NCBI RefSeq assembly: GCF_902506375.1
Contig: NZ_LR733284.1
Span: 1,600,059 to 1,664,058, forward strand
Direction: 5' to 3'
From: Microbacterium sp. 8M
GTDB lineage: Bacteria; Actinomycetota; Actinomycetes; Actinomycetales; Microbacteriaceae
DNA length: 64,000 nucleotides
Part shown: piece after piece, positions 12,933 through 23,543 of the stretch
Layout: each line of letters starts with the position of its first letter
How positions within the stretch are numbered: the stretch's first letter is position 1
Position numbers and translations under genes: made by a program
Notes under the pieces: generated by a model
Told to the model about the DNA's origin: nothing
Database searches by the model: none
What the model saw: only the letters and a program-made list of their open reading frames with translations

Positions 12933-14354
12933 ATGGCACGTGAATTCGGACCCGTCATGGGACGACGCGACCTGCTGCGTCTCGGAGGCTACGGCCTCGC
13001 CAGCGCGGCCCTGCTCGGGGCGGGGGCGAGCCTCACCGGCTGCGCGCCCAGCGGTTCCGGCGGAGGCGGCAGCACCACCGGCACCCTGAACATGCTGTAC
13101 TTCGGCGATCAGAAGTCGGCAACGACGCTGCAGAACGCGCTCCAGCCCAAGGTCAAGAAGATCGACAAGGGCCTGGACATCAAGGTCAGCGCGATCAACG
13201 GCAAGGACTGGAACGACTTCCTCGCCAAGGTGCTCACGCTCATCGCCTCCGGCCAGGCACCCGACATCGTGAGCGTCGCGACCGAGGGTCTCCAGCTCAT
13301 GGTGGGCAAGAAGCTCATCGTCCCGCTGGACGAGTACGTCACGAAGGACATGTCCACGCTGAAGTCCAGCTACTTCAACGACATCCACCCGGCGCTGATC
13401 GAGGCCATGATGGTGGACGGTCACCTGTACAACATGCCCGACAGCTTCAACGCCGGCAGCATGTTCTTCAACAACGACGTGCTGCAGAAGGCCGGCGCTC
13501 CGGCACCGGCCGCCGGCTGGACCATCGACGACTTCCACTCCACGGCGGAGAAGATCTCGAAGGTCGGCGGCGACATCCTGCCGTTCGACTGGGTGGTGCG
13601 CCTCTGGGGCAGCTGGACCTCGTTCCTGTACGCCAACGACGGCAACCTCATCGAGGAGGGCAAGTACGGCGGCGGTGACTGGCTCTGGAGCAAGGCATAC
13701 GAGGCCGGCGACAAGAGCATCGAGGGGCGCAAGGGCGGCTGGAAGTGGGGAGCGCCGACGGCGAACTCCGACGCCGCGATCGAGGCGCTGCAGTACGTGA
13801 TCGACCTGCAGAAGGCCGGCTACTCGCCCTCTCCCGACGTGGGCGGCGGCGCCACCCTCCAGGGCCTGTTCTCGTCCGGACGCATCGGCATGACGATCGG
13901 CGGCGGTTTCTGGGCCGGCGGCCTGCACAACGCCGGCATGAAGGACGGCAGCTTCGACGTGCAGACGTTCCCGACCTGGAAGAGCAACAAGTCGCTGTTC
14001 GGCACCGGCGGATACTCCATCTTCCAGTCCTCGAAGAAGAAGGACGCGGCCTGGGAGGTCATCAAGATGATGATCGAGGCGGAGAGCTTCGACATCATGT
14101 TCCCGGGAAACATCACCACCTCCGGACGCAAGTCCCTGATGACAGCCGAGCGCTACGCGACCACCGGACCGAAGAACTGGCAGGTCTTCTACGACCAGCT
14201 GGACGGCTCCGTGCCGATCTCGGCCCCGTCGTACTACAACGCCCTGGCGACCTCGCTCAACCAGCGCACGACTGAGGCGATCTCCTCCGGCAACGCCAAG
14301 GCGGCGCTCGACGCCATGCAGAGCGACCTCGAGAAGGTGGCGAAGGCCAGCTGA
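12933..14354 (+). CDS. sugar ABC transporter substrate-binding lipoprotein
   Basis: The product has 473 aa. ATG 12933 follows GAGGAG; the TTG immediately before it is ignored. The N-terminus holds a twin-arginine motif GRRDLLRLG followed by a hydrophobic stretch and the lipobox LTGC (Cys37), so the protein is probably exported folded by Tat and lipid-anchored outside the membrane. A GSGGGGS-type linker precedes the binding domain, which has the family-1 solute-binding look (NMLYFGDQ, then aromatic-rich sugar-site segments such as YFNDIHPAL and FNAGSMFFNND). It should capture fructo-oligosaccharides, sucrose or a related sugar, judged from the two GH32 enzymes downstream. Its stop overlaps the next gene (TGATG). 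Confidence 0.9.
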   Translation: MAREFGPVMGRRDLLRLGGYGLASAALLGAGASLTGCAPSGSGGGGSTTGTLNMLYFGDQKSATTLQNALQPKVKKIDKGLDIKVSAINGKDWNDFLAKVLTLIASGQAPDIVSVATEGLQLMVGKKLIVPLDEYVTKDMSTLKSSYFNDIHPALIEAMMVDGHLYNMPDSFNAGSMFFNNDVLQKAGAPAPAAGWTIDDFHSTAEKISKVGGDILPFDWVVRLWGSWTSFLYANDGNLIEEGKYGGGDWLWSKAYEAGDKSIEGRKGGWKWGAPTANSDAAIEALQYVIDLQKAGYSPSPDVGGGATLQGLFSSGRIGMTIGGGFWAGGLHNAGMKDGSFDVQTFPTWKSNKSLFGTGGYSIFQSSKKKDAAWEVIKMMIEAESFDIMFPGNITTSGRKSLMTAERYATTGPKNWQVFYDQLDGSVPISAPSYYNALATSLNQRTTEAISSGNAKAALDAMQSDLEKVAKAS

Positions 14355-15325
14355 TGTCCGCACCCACCTCCACTCCGCATGCAGTGCTGCGGGTGTCGAC
14401 GCGCGAGGTGAAGCCTCCCCGGCCCGTCCGCCGCCCCGGTGCGCGGCGGACGGCCCGGCGGGAGGGGATGTTCGGCTACGCGATGATCGCGCTGTCGATG
14501 CTCTTCGTCACCGTGTTCACGTTCATCCCGATCCTGGCTTCGCTCGGGCTGTCGTTCTTCGACTGGGACGTCATCTCGCCGCCTACCTGGGCCGGCCTTG
14601 CGAACTACCAGCGCTTCTTCACCGACGGCCCGGTGCTGCAGTCGTTCGGCGTCACGATCGTCATGGCGATCGCGATCGTCGCGCTGCAGCTCTCACTCGG
14701 TCTGTTCCTGGCCGTGCTGGTCAACCAGCGGACTTCCAAGTTCGGCCGGACGTTCTTCCGCACGGCGTTCTACCTCCCGCTGCTCGCATCGACGGCTGCC
14801 GTCGCGATCTTCATGGGGTACCTGTTCGACGCGAAGTTCGGGGCGATCAACTACTACCTCGGCCTGCTCGGGATGTCGGGTGTGCCCTGGCTGACCAGCC
14901 CGTTCGGGGCGCAGGTGACGATCGTGCTGATCGTGGTCTGGCAGCAGGTCGGCTTCACCTTCGTGCTCTTCGTGTCGGCGCTCATGGCGGTGCCCACGGA
15001 TGTGCTCGAGGCGTCATCCATCGACGGCGCAGGCCCCCTGCGCACGCTGTTCCGCATCAAGATCCCGCTGATCAGCCCGACGATCCTGTTCGCCGCGGTG
15101 ATCGCGTTCATCAACGCGATGCAGCTGTTCGACCAGCCGTTCATCATGACGAAGGGCGGACCGGGCACGGCCACCACCACCGCGACCATCTCGATGTACC
15201 AGACCGGGTTCCAGAACCTGCAGTTCGGATACTCGTCGGCGATCGCGATCATCCTCCTCCTGCTGATCCTCGCGATCACCGGGATCCAGTTCCTCGCCTC
15301 ACGGAAGCTGGTGTTCTACCAATGA
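14354..15325 (+). CDS. sugar ABC transporter permease (MalF-like)
   Basis: The product has 323 aa. A basic N-terminal tail is followed by six predicted membrane helices. The EAA-like loop that docks the ATPase is at VLEASSIDGAGPLRTLFRIK (about 216-235). Translation is coupled to the binding protein by TGATG and to the second permease by ATGA. It is one half of the membrane channel of the importer. No ATPase gene lies in the locus. Confidence 0.9.
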   Translation: MSAPTSTPHAVLRVSTREVKPPRPVRRPGARRTARREGMFGYAMIALSMLFVTVFTFIPILASLGLSFFDWDVISPPTWAGLANYQRFFTDGPVLQSFGVTIVMAIAIVALQLSLGLFLAVLVNQRTSKFGRTFFRTAFYLPLLASTAAVAIFMGYLFDAKFGAINYYLGLLGMSGVPWLTSPFGAQVTIVLIVVWQQVGFTFVLFVSALMAVPTDVLEASSIDGAGPLRTLFRIKIPLISPTILFAAVIAFINAMQLFDQPFIMTKGGPGTATTTATISMYQTGFQNLQFGYSSAIAIILLLLILAITGIQFLASRKLVFYQ

Positions 15326-16206
15326 GCACGACCTCTTTGATCGTGACGGGTCGCAGGCCCTCCCGTCAGCGCCGTGCCGGTGCACGGTCATGGACCGTCG
15401 GCAAGGTCGCAGGCCTGGTCGCCCTGTTCGTGGCCGCCGTGTTCGCCCTCGGCCCTCTGCTGTGGACCGTGACGACGTCACTGCGGTCCCCGTCGCACGC
15501 GTTCAACAACCCGCCGCAGTGGATCCCGTTCAACGCGGATTTCAGCAACTACGCCGCCGTGTTCGACCAGATCCCGATCGGGCAGTTCTTCCTGAACAGC
15601 ACGATCGTGACCCTGCTGATCGTGGTCGGGCAGACCATCACCTGCACCCTGAGCGGGTACGCGTTCGCGATGGTGTCGTTCCCCGGCAAGAACGTCATCT
15701 TCAGCGCGTTCCTGGCGACCATGATGGTGCCGCTGCAGACGATCATCATCCCGGTGTTCCTCATCGTGAAATCGCTGGGGCTCCAGGACGGACTCGGATC
15801 CCTGATCATCCCGGCCCTGGGCAGCGCGTTCGGCACGTTCCTCATGCGGCAGTACTTCATGCAGATGCCGAGGGAGCTCGGCGAGGCCGCGCGCATCGAC
15901 GGCGCGACGCAGTTCGGCGTGTTCTTCTATGTGTATGCGCGCATGGCCGCACCGGCGATCTCGACGCTCGCGATCCTGAACTTCTCCGGGTTCTGGGCGG
16001 AGTTCTACCGGCCGCTGATCTTCCTGCAGGATCAGAGCACCTTCACCCTTCCGCTCGGCCTGGTCGGGCTGCAGGGGAACCTGGGCACGGGCTCGATCTC
16101 GGTCGTGCTGGCCGGCGTCGTGCTGTCGATGATCCCGAGCGTGCTGCTGTTCATCTTCGCGCAGCGCTACTTCATCGCGGGCGTCACCGCGGGGTCCTCC
16201 CGCTGA
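15322..16206 (+). CDS. sugar ABC transporter permease (MalG-like)
   Basis: The product has 294 aa with six predicted membrane helices, the first near residues 28-50. The EAA loop ELGEAARIDGATQFGVFF (about 186-203) is clear. It pairs with the MalF-like subunit encoded just upstream, with which it overlaps by 4 bp. Members of this family are fed by a shared MsiK-type ATPase in many actinobacteria, which would explain the missing ATPase gene. Confidence 0.9.
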   Translation: MSTTSLIVTGRRPSRQRRAGARSWTVGKVAGLVALFVAAVFALGPLLWTVTTSLRSPSHAFNNPPQWIPFNADFSNYAAVFDQIPIGQFFLNSTIVTLLIVVGQTITCTLSGYAFAMVSFPGKNVIFSAFLATMMVPLQTIIIPVFLIVKSLGLQDGLGSLIIPALGSAFGTFLMRQYFMQMPRELGEAARIDGATQFGVFFYVYARMAAPAISTLAILNFSGFWAEFYRPLIFLQDQSTFTLPLGLVGLQGNLGTGSISVVLAGVVLSMIPSVLLFIFAQRYFIAGVTAGSSR

Positions 16207-16246
16207 TGCGCGGTTCGTCCATGGCGATCACGAAGGATCACACCCG

Positions 16247-17662
16247 ATGACCGAGCCCCTGTTCTTCCAGCCCGAGGGCGGCTGGGTGGGCGACGCGATC
16301 CCGTTCGAACAGGATGGGGTGCTCCACCTCTGGTACCTGTTCGACGACCGGGTCGTGCCGCGCACCGGCATGCCCTGGCACCTCGTCACGACGAGCGATC
16401 TCGTGCACTTCGAGGATCGCGGGCTGGCGGTGCCCAGCGGAGGGCCGGACGCGGAGGACTTCAACGTGTACACGGGCTCCGTCGTCGTCGACGACGAGGG
16501 CACGGCGCATCTGTTCTCCACCGCGCAGAACCCCGGGCGTCTCGGGCCGGACGGGCGCCCGCTGCAGCTCGTGGCGCACGCCACCAGCGCCGACGGCCTG
16601 CGCGACTGGGTCAAGCACCCCGAGCTCACGTTCGGCGCGCCGGAAGGCTTCGAGCCCGGTGACTGGCGGGACCCGTTCGTGTTCCGGGACGGCGACATCT
16701 GGCGGATGCTCGTCGCGGCGCGGCACGCGGAGGGACCGGATCGGCGCCGCGGCACGGTCGCGCAGCTCACCTCGACGGACCTCGTCACCTGGACGCCCGT
16801 CGAGCCGTTCTGGGACCCCCGGCGCTACATCGCGCACGAGTGCCCGGACGTGTTCCGATGGGGCGACTGGTGGTACCTCGTGTACTCCGAGTTCTCGGAC
16901 GCGTTCTGCACCCGCTACCGCATGGCGCGCTCCATCGAGGGGCCGTGGATCGTGCCGGAGGACGACGCCGTGGATTCGCGCGCCTTCTACGCGGCCAAGA
17001 CCGTGGAGCGGGAGGGGCGGCGGTTCTTCGTCGGCTGGATCGCCACACGAGAGGGCGACACCGACGACGGAGCATGGCAGTGGGCCGGCGCCATGTCGGT
17101 GCTGGAGGCCGAGCAGCGCACCGACGGCACGCTCGCGTTCCGGTTCCCGGACGAGTTCGTCGCGTCGTTCACCGAGCCGATCGCCGCGGGTGTGCCGCAG
17201 CCGCCCCTCCGGCTGGACGCCACCGATCGGCTCGCGCAGGTGGTCGGGACGGCAGACCTGCCGGACGCCTTCCTGTTGACGGCGGAGATCGAGATCGCTG
17301 CCGATCTCGAGGAGGTCGCCGTGCTGCTTCGGGCCACCGCGGACGGCGGCGAGGCGGGGATGATCCGCCTCGAGCCCCGGCGGGACCGCGTGGTGTTCGA
17401 CCGGTGGCCGCGCACGCTCACCGGCGATGAGCAGTGGCAGATCTCGGGAGACGTCCCCTTCGTGTTCGAGCGGCCGTGCCCGCTGCCGCCGGGCCGGCAT
17501 CGCGTCGAGATCGCCGTCGAACGGGACATCGTCGTGGCGGTCGTCGACCGGCGCGTCGCCCTGAGCACCCGGCTCTATCGACGAGCGGGGGAGCGGATCG
17601 GATTCGCCGTCGACGGCGGCGTGGCCGAGCTCGTCAGCCTCGACATCCGCACGCGCTCGTGA
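16247..17662 (+). CDS. GH32-like glycosidase, divergent WVGD subtype
   Basis: The product has 471 aa, with ribosome binding site GAAGGAT. The fold is the five-bladed beta-propeller of clan GH-J, with all three acidic positions kept: D16 in GGWVGDAIPF in place of the usual WMNDPNG, D142 in WRDPFVF and E198 in HECPDVF. A beta-sandwich-like C-terminal region follows from about residue 310. No signal peptide, so the substrate must be imported first. The altered nucleophile block and the second, canonical GH32 next door suggest a different linkage or a different fructoside. The exact substrate cannot be read from sequence. The stop codon lies within an 18-bp tandem repeat. Confidence 0.8.
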   Translation: MTEPLFFQPEGGWVGDAIPFEQDGVLHLWYLFDDRVVPRTGMPWHLVTTSDLVHFEDRGLAVPSGGPDAEDFNVYTGSVVVDDEGTAHLFSTAQNPGRLGPDGRPLQLVAHATSADGLRDWVKHPELTFGAPEGFEPGDWRDPFVFRDGDIWRMLVAARHAEGPDRRRGTVAQLTSTDLVTWTPVEPFWDPRRYIAHECPDVFRWGDWWYLVYSEFSDAFCTRYRMARSIEGPWIVPEDDAVDSRAFYAAKTVEREGRRFFVGWIATREGDTDDGAWQWAGAMSVLEAEQRTDGTLAFRFPDEFVASFTEPIAAGVPQPPLRLDATDRLAQVVGTADLPDAFLLTAEIEIAADLEEVAVLLRATADGGEAGMIRLEPRRDRVVFDRWPRTLTGDEQWQISGDVPFVFERPCPLPPGRHRVEIAVERDIVVAVVDRRVALSTRLYRRAGERIGFAVDGGVAELVSLDIRTRS

Positions 17663-17694
17663 TCCCCGCCGCGCTCGTGATCCCCGCCGCGCTC
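17653..17694 (+). repeat. 18-bp tandem repeat over the stop codon of the first GH32 gene
   Basis: The unit GCGCTCGTGATCCCCGCC occurs at 17653-17670 and 17671-17688 with a further GCGCTC. The stop TGA of the upstream gene (17660-17662) is in unit 1 and a second TGA of the same frame in unit 2. It is a small local duplication in the 71-base gap before the next gene. Confidence 0.8.
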
Positions 17695-17733
17695 GCTGAC
17701 GTCGTCGACCCCTCTTCGAAGGAGCCCCCGCAC

Positions 17734-19233
17734 ATGACCAGGCCGCTCATGCACTTCCGGCCCGCACGCAACTGGATGAACGACCCGAACGGGCTCGTGT
17801 TCCACGACGGCAGCTTTCACCTCTTCTACCAGTACAACCCCGAGGGCTCGACGCACGGCTTCATGAGCTGGGGGCATGCGACCAGCCCCGACCTCACGCA
17901 CTGGCAGGAGCTTCCCGTGGCCCTGCGCTACACCGACGAGGACGAGATCTTCTCCGGATCCGTCGTGTACGACGAGCACGACACGAGCGGCCTCGGCGTG
18001 GACGGAGTCGCTCCTCTCATCGCCGTCTACACGCTCGCCTCGCGGCTGCGGGCACGGCAGGCGCAGGGCATCGCGTCGAGCACGGACGGCGGACTGACGT
18101 GGACCCCGTATCCGGGGAACCCGGTGCTGGACCGCGCTTCTGCGGACTTCCGGGACCCGAAGGTGTTCCGCTACCGGGGCGAGGCGGGGGAGCACTGGGT
18201 CATGGTGGCGGTCGAGGCGGTCGAACGGCGCGTCGTGCTGTACCGCTCCGACGACCTGATCACGTGGACGCATCTTTCCGAGTACGGTCCGCGCGGCGCG
18301 GTCGGCGGTGTCTGGGAGTGCCCCGACCTGTTCCCGCTCGCCGTGGACGGCGACCCGGACGATGTGCGCTGGGTGCTCCTGATCAGCCTCAACCCCGGCG
18401 GGATCGCCGGAGGTTCCGGCACGCAGTACGTGATCGGGTCCTTCGACGGAGAACGGTTCACGCCCGACGATCCGGCGCCGGCCGTGTCCGCGCCGGCCGC
18501 GGAGCGGCAGAGCCGCGCCGACCTCGAGGCGTTCGACTGGATCGACTACGGGCGGGACTGCTACGCCGGCGTGACGTTCTCCGGGCTCGCCGACGATCAG
18601 CGGATCCTCATCGCATGGATGAGCAACTGGGACTACGCGGGCGACATGCCGGCGGAAGGGGAGGACGGAACGCAGCGCGGTGCGATGACGCTGCCGCGCC
18701 GGCTCTCCCTGACCCGGAGGGGCGGACGGATCCGGCTCGTGCAGACGCCGATCGCCGTCATCGGCGACGCCGTGGACGAACTCGAGGCCGGCCCGGTCTG
18801 GATCCGCCCCGGCGCACCCCGTGAGCTGCACGCGCCGCGCGCAGGACGGATGCGCGTGCGGATGCGGCTCGAGGACGGCGCGGTCGCGGAGCTGCGCATC
18901 GGCGACGACGACGCTCCCGTCGCCGTGATCCGCTGCACCGCCGCCGAGCTGACCCTGGATCGCCGCGGCGGAGCGGAGGGGGAGCTGCCGGCGTCCTTCG
19001 GCAGCGTGGAGCGGCTCCCGCTCGACGGCGGCGGGGTGGTGGACGCCGAACTGTGGCTGGACGACGGCTCGGTGGAGGTCTTCTGCGAGGACGGTACGGC
19101 CGTCCTCACGGACCGGATCCCCGCACGCACGTCATCTTCTCTCTCGCTGCACGCCGTCGGCGGTACCGTACGAGTGGATCAGCTCACCGTCGCACCCGTC
19201 GCGGACGCTGCCCGGACGGAGGTACAGGCATGA
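17734..19233 (+). CDS. GH32 beta-fructosidase (levanase/invertase type)
   Basis: The product has 499 aa. ATG 17734 follows GAAGGAG. Canonical GH32 signature: NWMNDPNG (nucleophile D17), FRDPKVF (D141, transition-state stabiliser) and WECPDLF (acid/base E195), plus FSGSVVYDE. The C-terminal beta-sandwich contains the typical VEVFCEDG strand. It releases terminal fructose from sucrose, inulin- or levan-type oligosaccharides. There is no signal peptide, so it acts on oligosaccharides delivered by the ABC transporter. The stop overlaps the kinase start (ATGA), so the fructose released would be phosphorylated by the partner enzyme. Confidence 0.92.
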   Translation: MTRPLMHFRPARNWMNDPNGLVFHDGSFHLFYQYNPEGSTHGFMSWGHATSPDLTHWQELPVALRYTDEDEIFSGSVVYDEHDTSGLGVDGVAPLIAVYTLASRLRARQAQGIASSTDGGLTWTPYPGNPVLDRASADFRDPKVFRYRGEAGEHWVMVAVEAVERRVVLYRSDDLITWTHLSEYGPRGAVGGVWECPDLFPLAVDGDPDDVRWVLLISLNPGGIAGGSGTQYVIGSFDGERFTPDDPAPAVSAPAAERQSRADLEAFDWIDYGRDCYAGVTFSGLADDQRILIAWMSNWDYAGDMPAEGEDGTQRGAMTLPRRLSLTRRGGRIRLVQTPIAVIGDAVDELEAGPVWIRPGAPRELHAPRAGRMRVRMRLEDGAVAELRIGDDDAPVAVIRCTAAELTLDRRGGAEGELPASFGSVERLPLDGGGVVDAELWLDDGSVEVFCEDGTAVLTDRIPARTSSSLSLHAVGGTVRVDQLTVAPVADAARTEVQA

Positions 19234-20168
19234 ACGCATCGCGGATCGCCGTGATCGGCGAGGCTCTCGTCGACATCGTGGTCGGTGGCTCGGCCCATGC
19301 GGGCGGCTCGCCGATGAACGTGGCCGTGGGGCTCGCGCGACTTGGCCGGCCTCCCGTGCTGCACGCCCGGATCGGCGACGACGCGTACGGCAGCACGATC
19401 CGCGCCCATCTCGCGGCGGACCGCGTCGGGATCGGCGCACACACTCTCGTCGACGGGCCGTCGTGGACCGCGACGGCGGCGCTGGCCGAGGACGGCAGCG
19501 CGGAGTACTCCTTCGCGCTGGCCGGCGAGATCGCGGTGCCCGAGCTGCACGACCTCGCCCTCGTGCACGCCGGATCCATCGGCGCGCTGCGCGAGCCCGG
19601 CTCGAGCGCGCTGCTCGCGGCCTATCGCCACGCTCCTGCGGAGACGCTGCGCTCGTTCGATCCGAACATCCGCGCCGACGTCATCGGCCCCGCCGACGCC
19701 GCGCGCAAGAGGGTGTTCGAGCTCGCCGCCGCCGCGCACGTCGTCAAGCTCAGCGACGAGGATGCGGCATGGATGCGGCCCGGAACGAGCCTGGACGAGA
19801 TCCTCGACGAGTTCGCCGCGGGCGGCACCCGCTTCGTGGCGATCACCCGCGGCGCGCAGGGCGCTGTCGCGCTCGTCGACGGCGAGCGGTACGAGCGCCC
19901 CGCCCTGCCCGTCGACGTCGTCGACACGATCGGCGCCGGCGACGCGTTCATGTCGGGTCTGCTGTTCGGTCTGCTGCGCGACGGCACCGACCGGCTCCTC
20001 GTCGAGGGGGCGCCGATCCCGCCGGAGAACGTCCTCGCAGCCCTCGACACGGCCCTCGCCTCGGGAGCGATCACGGTGTCCCGCGCGGGCGCGAATCCGC
20101 CGCGGCCGGCCGAACTGGAGGAGCGCCTCGCCGCGGCGCGCGCCGTGTCTAGCGGTGACGACCGCTGA
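19230..20168 (+). CDS. PfkB-family fructokinase
   Basis: The product has 312 aa. It starts at the ATG overlapping the GH32 stop; longer upstream frames are shadows. N-terminal IGEALVDIV and GGSPMNVAVGLARLG form the ribokinase-family sugar site, and DTIGAGDAFMSG (catalytic base D238) is the PfkB signature 2. It most likely converts fructose from the two GH32 enzymes to fructose-6-phosphate for glycolysis. Last gene of the fructan operon, 23 bases before pyrG. Confidence 0.9.
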   Translation: MNASRIAVIGEALVDIVVGGSAHAGGSPMNVAVGLARLGRPPVLHARIGDDAYGSTIRAHLAADRVGIGAHTLVDGPSWTATAALAEDGSAEYSFALAGEIAVPELHDLALVHAGSIGALREPGSSALLAAYRHAPAETLRSFDPNIRADVIGPADAARKRVFELAAAAHVVKLSDEDAAWMRPGTSLDEILDEFAAGGTRFVAITRGAQGAVALVDGERYERPALPVDVVDTIGAGDAFMSGLLFGLLRDGTDRLLVEGAPIPPENVLAALDTALASGAITVSRAGANPPRPAELEERLAAARAVSSGDDR

Positions 20169-20177
20169 TCCGGCTGA

Positions 20178-20183
20178 TAGGAT
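20178..20183 (+). promoter_or_regulatory. -10 box TAGGAT of pyrG
   Basis: TAGGAT lies 8 bases before the GTG at 20192. There is no convincing ribosome binding site in AAAAGCCC, so a leaderless pyrG mRNA is likely. The promoter would separate pyrG from the sugar operon upstream. Confidence 0.5.
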
Positions 20184-20185
20184 AA

Positions 20186-21880
<1,695 letters not shown>

Positions 21881-21881
21881 C

Positions 21882-22490
21882 GTGACGGACGCTTCGACGG
21901 GGTCAGGGGGCGCGCTGTCCGACGAGCCGTTCGAGCCCGAGGTGCTCGACAGCCGCGAGGTCTACCGGGGCGCCGTGTGGAGCGTTCGCGAGGATCGCGT
22001 CCGCTACGGCGACGGCGAGATGGTGCGGCAGTACATCGATCACACCGGCGCGGTCGCCGTCGTCGCGATGGACGAGGACGGGCGGGTGCTGCTGATCCAG
22101 CAGTACCGGCACCCGATCCGGGAGCGCGACTGGGAGCTGCCTGCGGGGCTGCTCGACGTCGTCGGCGAGGATCCGATGGCGGCGGCGCGGCGGGAGCTCG
22201 CGGAGGAGGCGGACCTCACCGCGTCCGGCTGGGAGCCGCTCGTCTCGACGTACACCACGCCGGGCAGCAACTCCGAGCTCATCCACATCTACCTCGCGAC
22301 CGGCCTGGCACCGGCGGAGGAGGTCTTCGCGCGCACCGAGGAGGAGGCGGACATCCGCCTCGCCTGGGTCCCGCTCGCCGAAGCCGCGGACGCCGTGCTG
22401 GACGGGCGGCTGCGCAACGGCATCCTCGCCGTCGGCATCCTCGCCGCGGAGCGCCACCTCGCGTCGGGGCGGCGGAGCGCCGGGGCCTGA
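21882..22490 (+). CDS. NUDIX hydrolase, ADP-ribose pyrophosphatase type
   Basis: The product has 202 aa. GTG start one base after pyrG. The Nudix box is G-x5-E-x7-REL-x-EE with [20 protein letters not shown], and the N-terminal [20 protein letters not shown] plus [16 protein letters not shown] are typical of ADP-ribose pyrophosphatases. The order pyrG-NUDIX-xerD equals M. tuberculosis Rv1699-Rv1700-Rv1701. Substrate by family: ADP-ribose or related nucleotide sugars. A degenerate REP-like sequence lies in its first codons. Confidence 0.9.
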   Translation: MTDASTGSGGALSDEPFEPEVLDSREVYRGAVWSVREDRVRYGDGEMVRQYIDHTGAVAVVAMDEDGRVLLIQQYRHPIRERDWELPAGLLDVVGEDPMAAARRELAEEADLTASGWEPLVSTYTTPGSNSELIHIYLATGLAPAEEVFARTEEEADIRLAWVPLAEAADAVLDGRLRNGILAVGILAAERHLASGRRSAGA

Positions 22491-22507
22491 CGTGCGGCAG
22501 GCCTGAG

Positions 22508-23410
22508 GTGCAGCTCGATCGCGCGCTGGACGCGTATCTGCGGCATGTGACGATCGAGCGCGGGCTCGCCGAGCACACCCTCGCCGCCTACCGCCGTGAC
22601 CTCGGCGGTTACCTCGCGTGGCTCGGCGAGCAGGGCATCGCAGACACCACGGCGATCACGCCCGAGGTCGTCGCCGCGTTCGCCGCAGCGCGGGCGAGCG
22701 CCGAACCGCCGCCCGCGGCCTCGAGTCTGGCGCGCCTGCAGTCCTCGGTGCGGGGCTGGCATCGCTTCCTGGCCCGCGAGGGCATCGCCGAGGCCGATCC
22801 GAGCGCCCGGCTGCGTCCGCCCAAGCAGCCGCGACGCCTGCCCAAGGCGCTGACGATCGACCAGGTCGAGCGGCTCCTCGCGGCTCCCTCGGCGGACGAG
22901 CCGATCGGGATCCGCGACCGCGCCCTGCTCGAGCTGCTCTACGCGACCGGAGCGCGCGTCTCCGAAGCCGTGTCGCTCGACGTCGACGACCTGGCGCACG
23001 GCGACGTGCTGCGCCTGCGCGGGAAGGGCTCCAAGGAGCGCATCGTGCCGGTCGGCTCCTACGCGCGAGCGGCCGTCGACGCCTACCTCACGCGTGTCCG
23101 TCCCGCGCTCGCCGCCAAGGGTCGCGCGTCCGCGAAGCTGTTCCTCGGCGCCAGGGGCGGTCCGCTCAGCCGGCAGAGCGCCTGGCTGATCATCCGTGCC
23201 GCGGCGGAGCATGCCCAGATCACGGCCGAGATCTCCCCGCACACGCTGCGGCACTCCTTCGCCACGCACCTGCTGCAGGGCGGCGCGGACGTGCGCGTGG
23301 TGCAGGAGCTGCTCGGACACGCGTCCGTGGCGACCACCCAGATCTACACGCACGTCTCGGTGGACACGCTCCGCGACGTCTACGTGACCGCGCATCCCCG
23401 CGCGCGCTGA
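22508..23410 (+). CDS. xerD: site-specific tyrosine recombinase XerD
   Basis: The product has 300 aa with GTG start at 22508, 17 bases after the NUDIX stop; the frame runs further upstream as a shadow. Core-binding domain 1-95, catalytic domain thereafter with R150 (GARVSEAV), K in [18 protein letters not shown] (H-x-x-R), H in LGHASVAT and nucleophile Y280 (QIYTHV). Chromosome dimer resolution at dif together with XerC. Position in the pyrG-NUDIX-xerD block and the absence of phage or transposon genes argue for the housekeeping recombinase and not a mobile integrase. Confidence 0.94.
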   Translation: MQLDRALDAYLRHVTIERGLAEHTLAAYRRDLGGYLAWLGEQGIADTTAITPEVVAAFAAARASAEPPPAASSLARLQSSVRGWHRFLAREGIAEADPSARLRPPKQPRRLPKALTIDQVERLLAAPSADEPIGIRDRALLELLYATGARVSEAVSLDVDDLAHGDVLRLRGKGSKERIVPVGSYARAAVDAYLTRVRPALAAKGRASAKLFLGARGGPLSRQSAWLIIRAAAEHAQITAEISPHTLRHSFATHLLQGGADVRVVQELLGHASVATTQIYTHVSVDTLRDVYVTAHPRAR

Positions 23411-23453
23411 GGTCCCGGAAGCCGCGCCCATGATTCCGGCGTGTGACTTTTTT

Positions 23454-23475
23454 AATGGTTTGAAGTCAGACCATT
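23454..23475. promoter_or_regulatory. FadR/GntR-type operator
   Basis: AATGGTTTGA and TCAGACCATT are separated by two bases. Nine of ten positions in the arms pair, and the core TGGTnTGA-n2-TCAnACCA resembles the sites of FadR-subfamily GntR regulators. It overlaps the first bases of the -35 box TTGACA (23474-23479) of the permease operon, so a bound regulator would block RNA polymerase. The regulator is probably the GntR protein encoded at 25099. Confidence 0.75.
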
Positions 23476-23503
23476 GACAGTCGCGGATCCGACTGGCCAG
23501 AAT
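23474..23503 (+). promoter_or_regulatory. promoter of the gamma-glutamyl amine operon
   Basis: The consensus -35 TTGACA (23474-23479), an 18-base spacer and CAGAAT (23498-23503) as -10. The -35 overlaps the operator palindrome. The first gene starts 40 bases later. Confidence 0.6.
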
Positions 23504-23543
23504 CGCTGCACACGCTCCCTCCACTGAAAGCAGGCAGCACTCC

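Noticed and set aside
22508..23410. xerD as integrase of a mobile island
   Set aside because: Located in the conserved pyrG-NUDIX-xerD order, typical XerD length, and no att-like repeats or phage genes nearby; no tRNA is adjacent.
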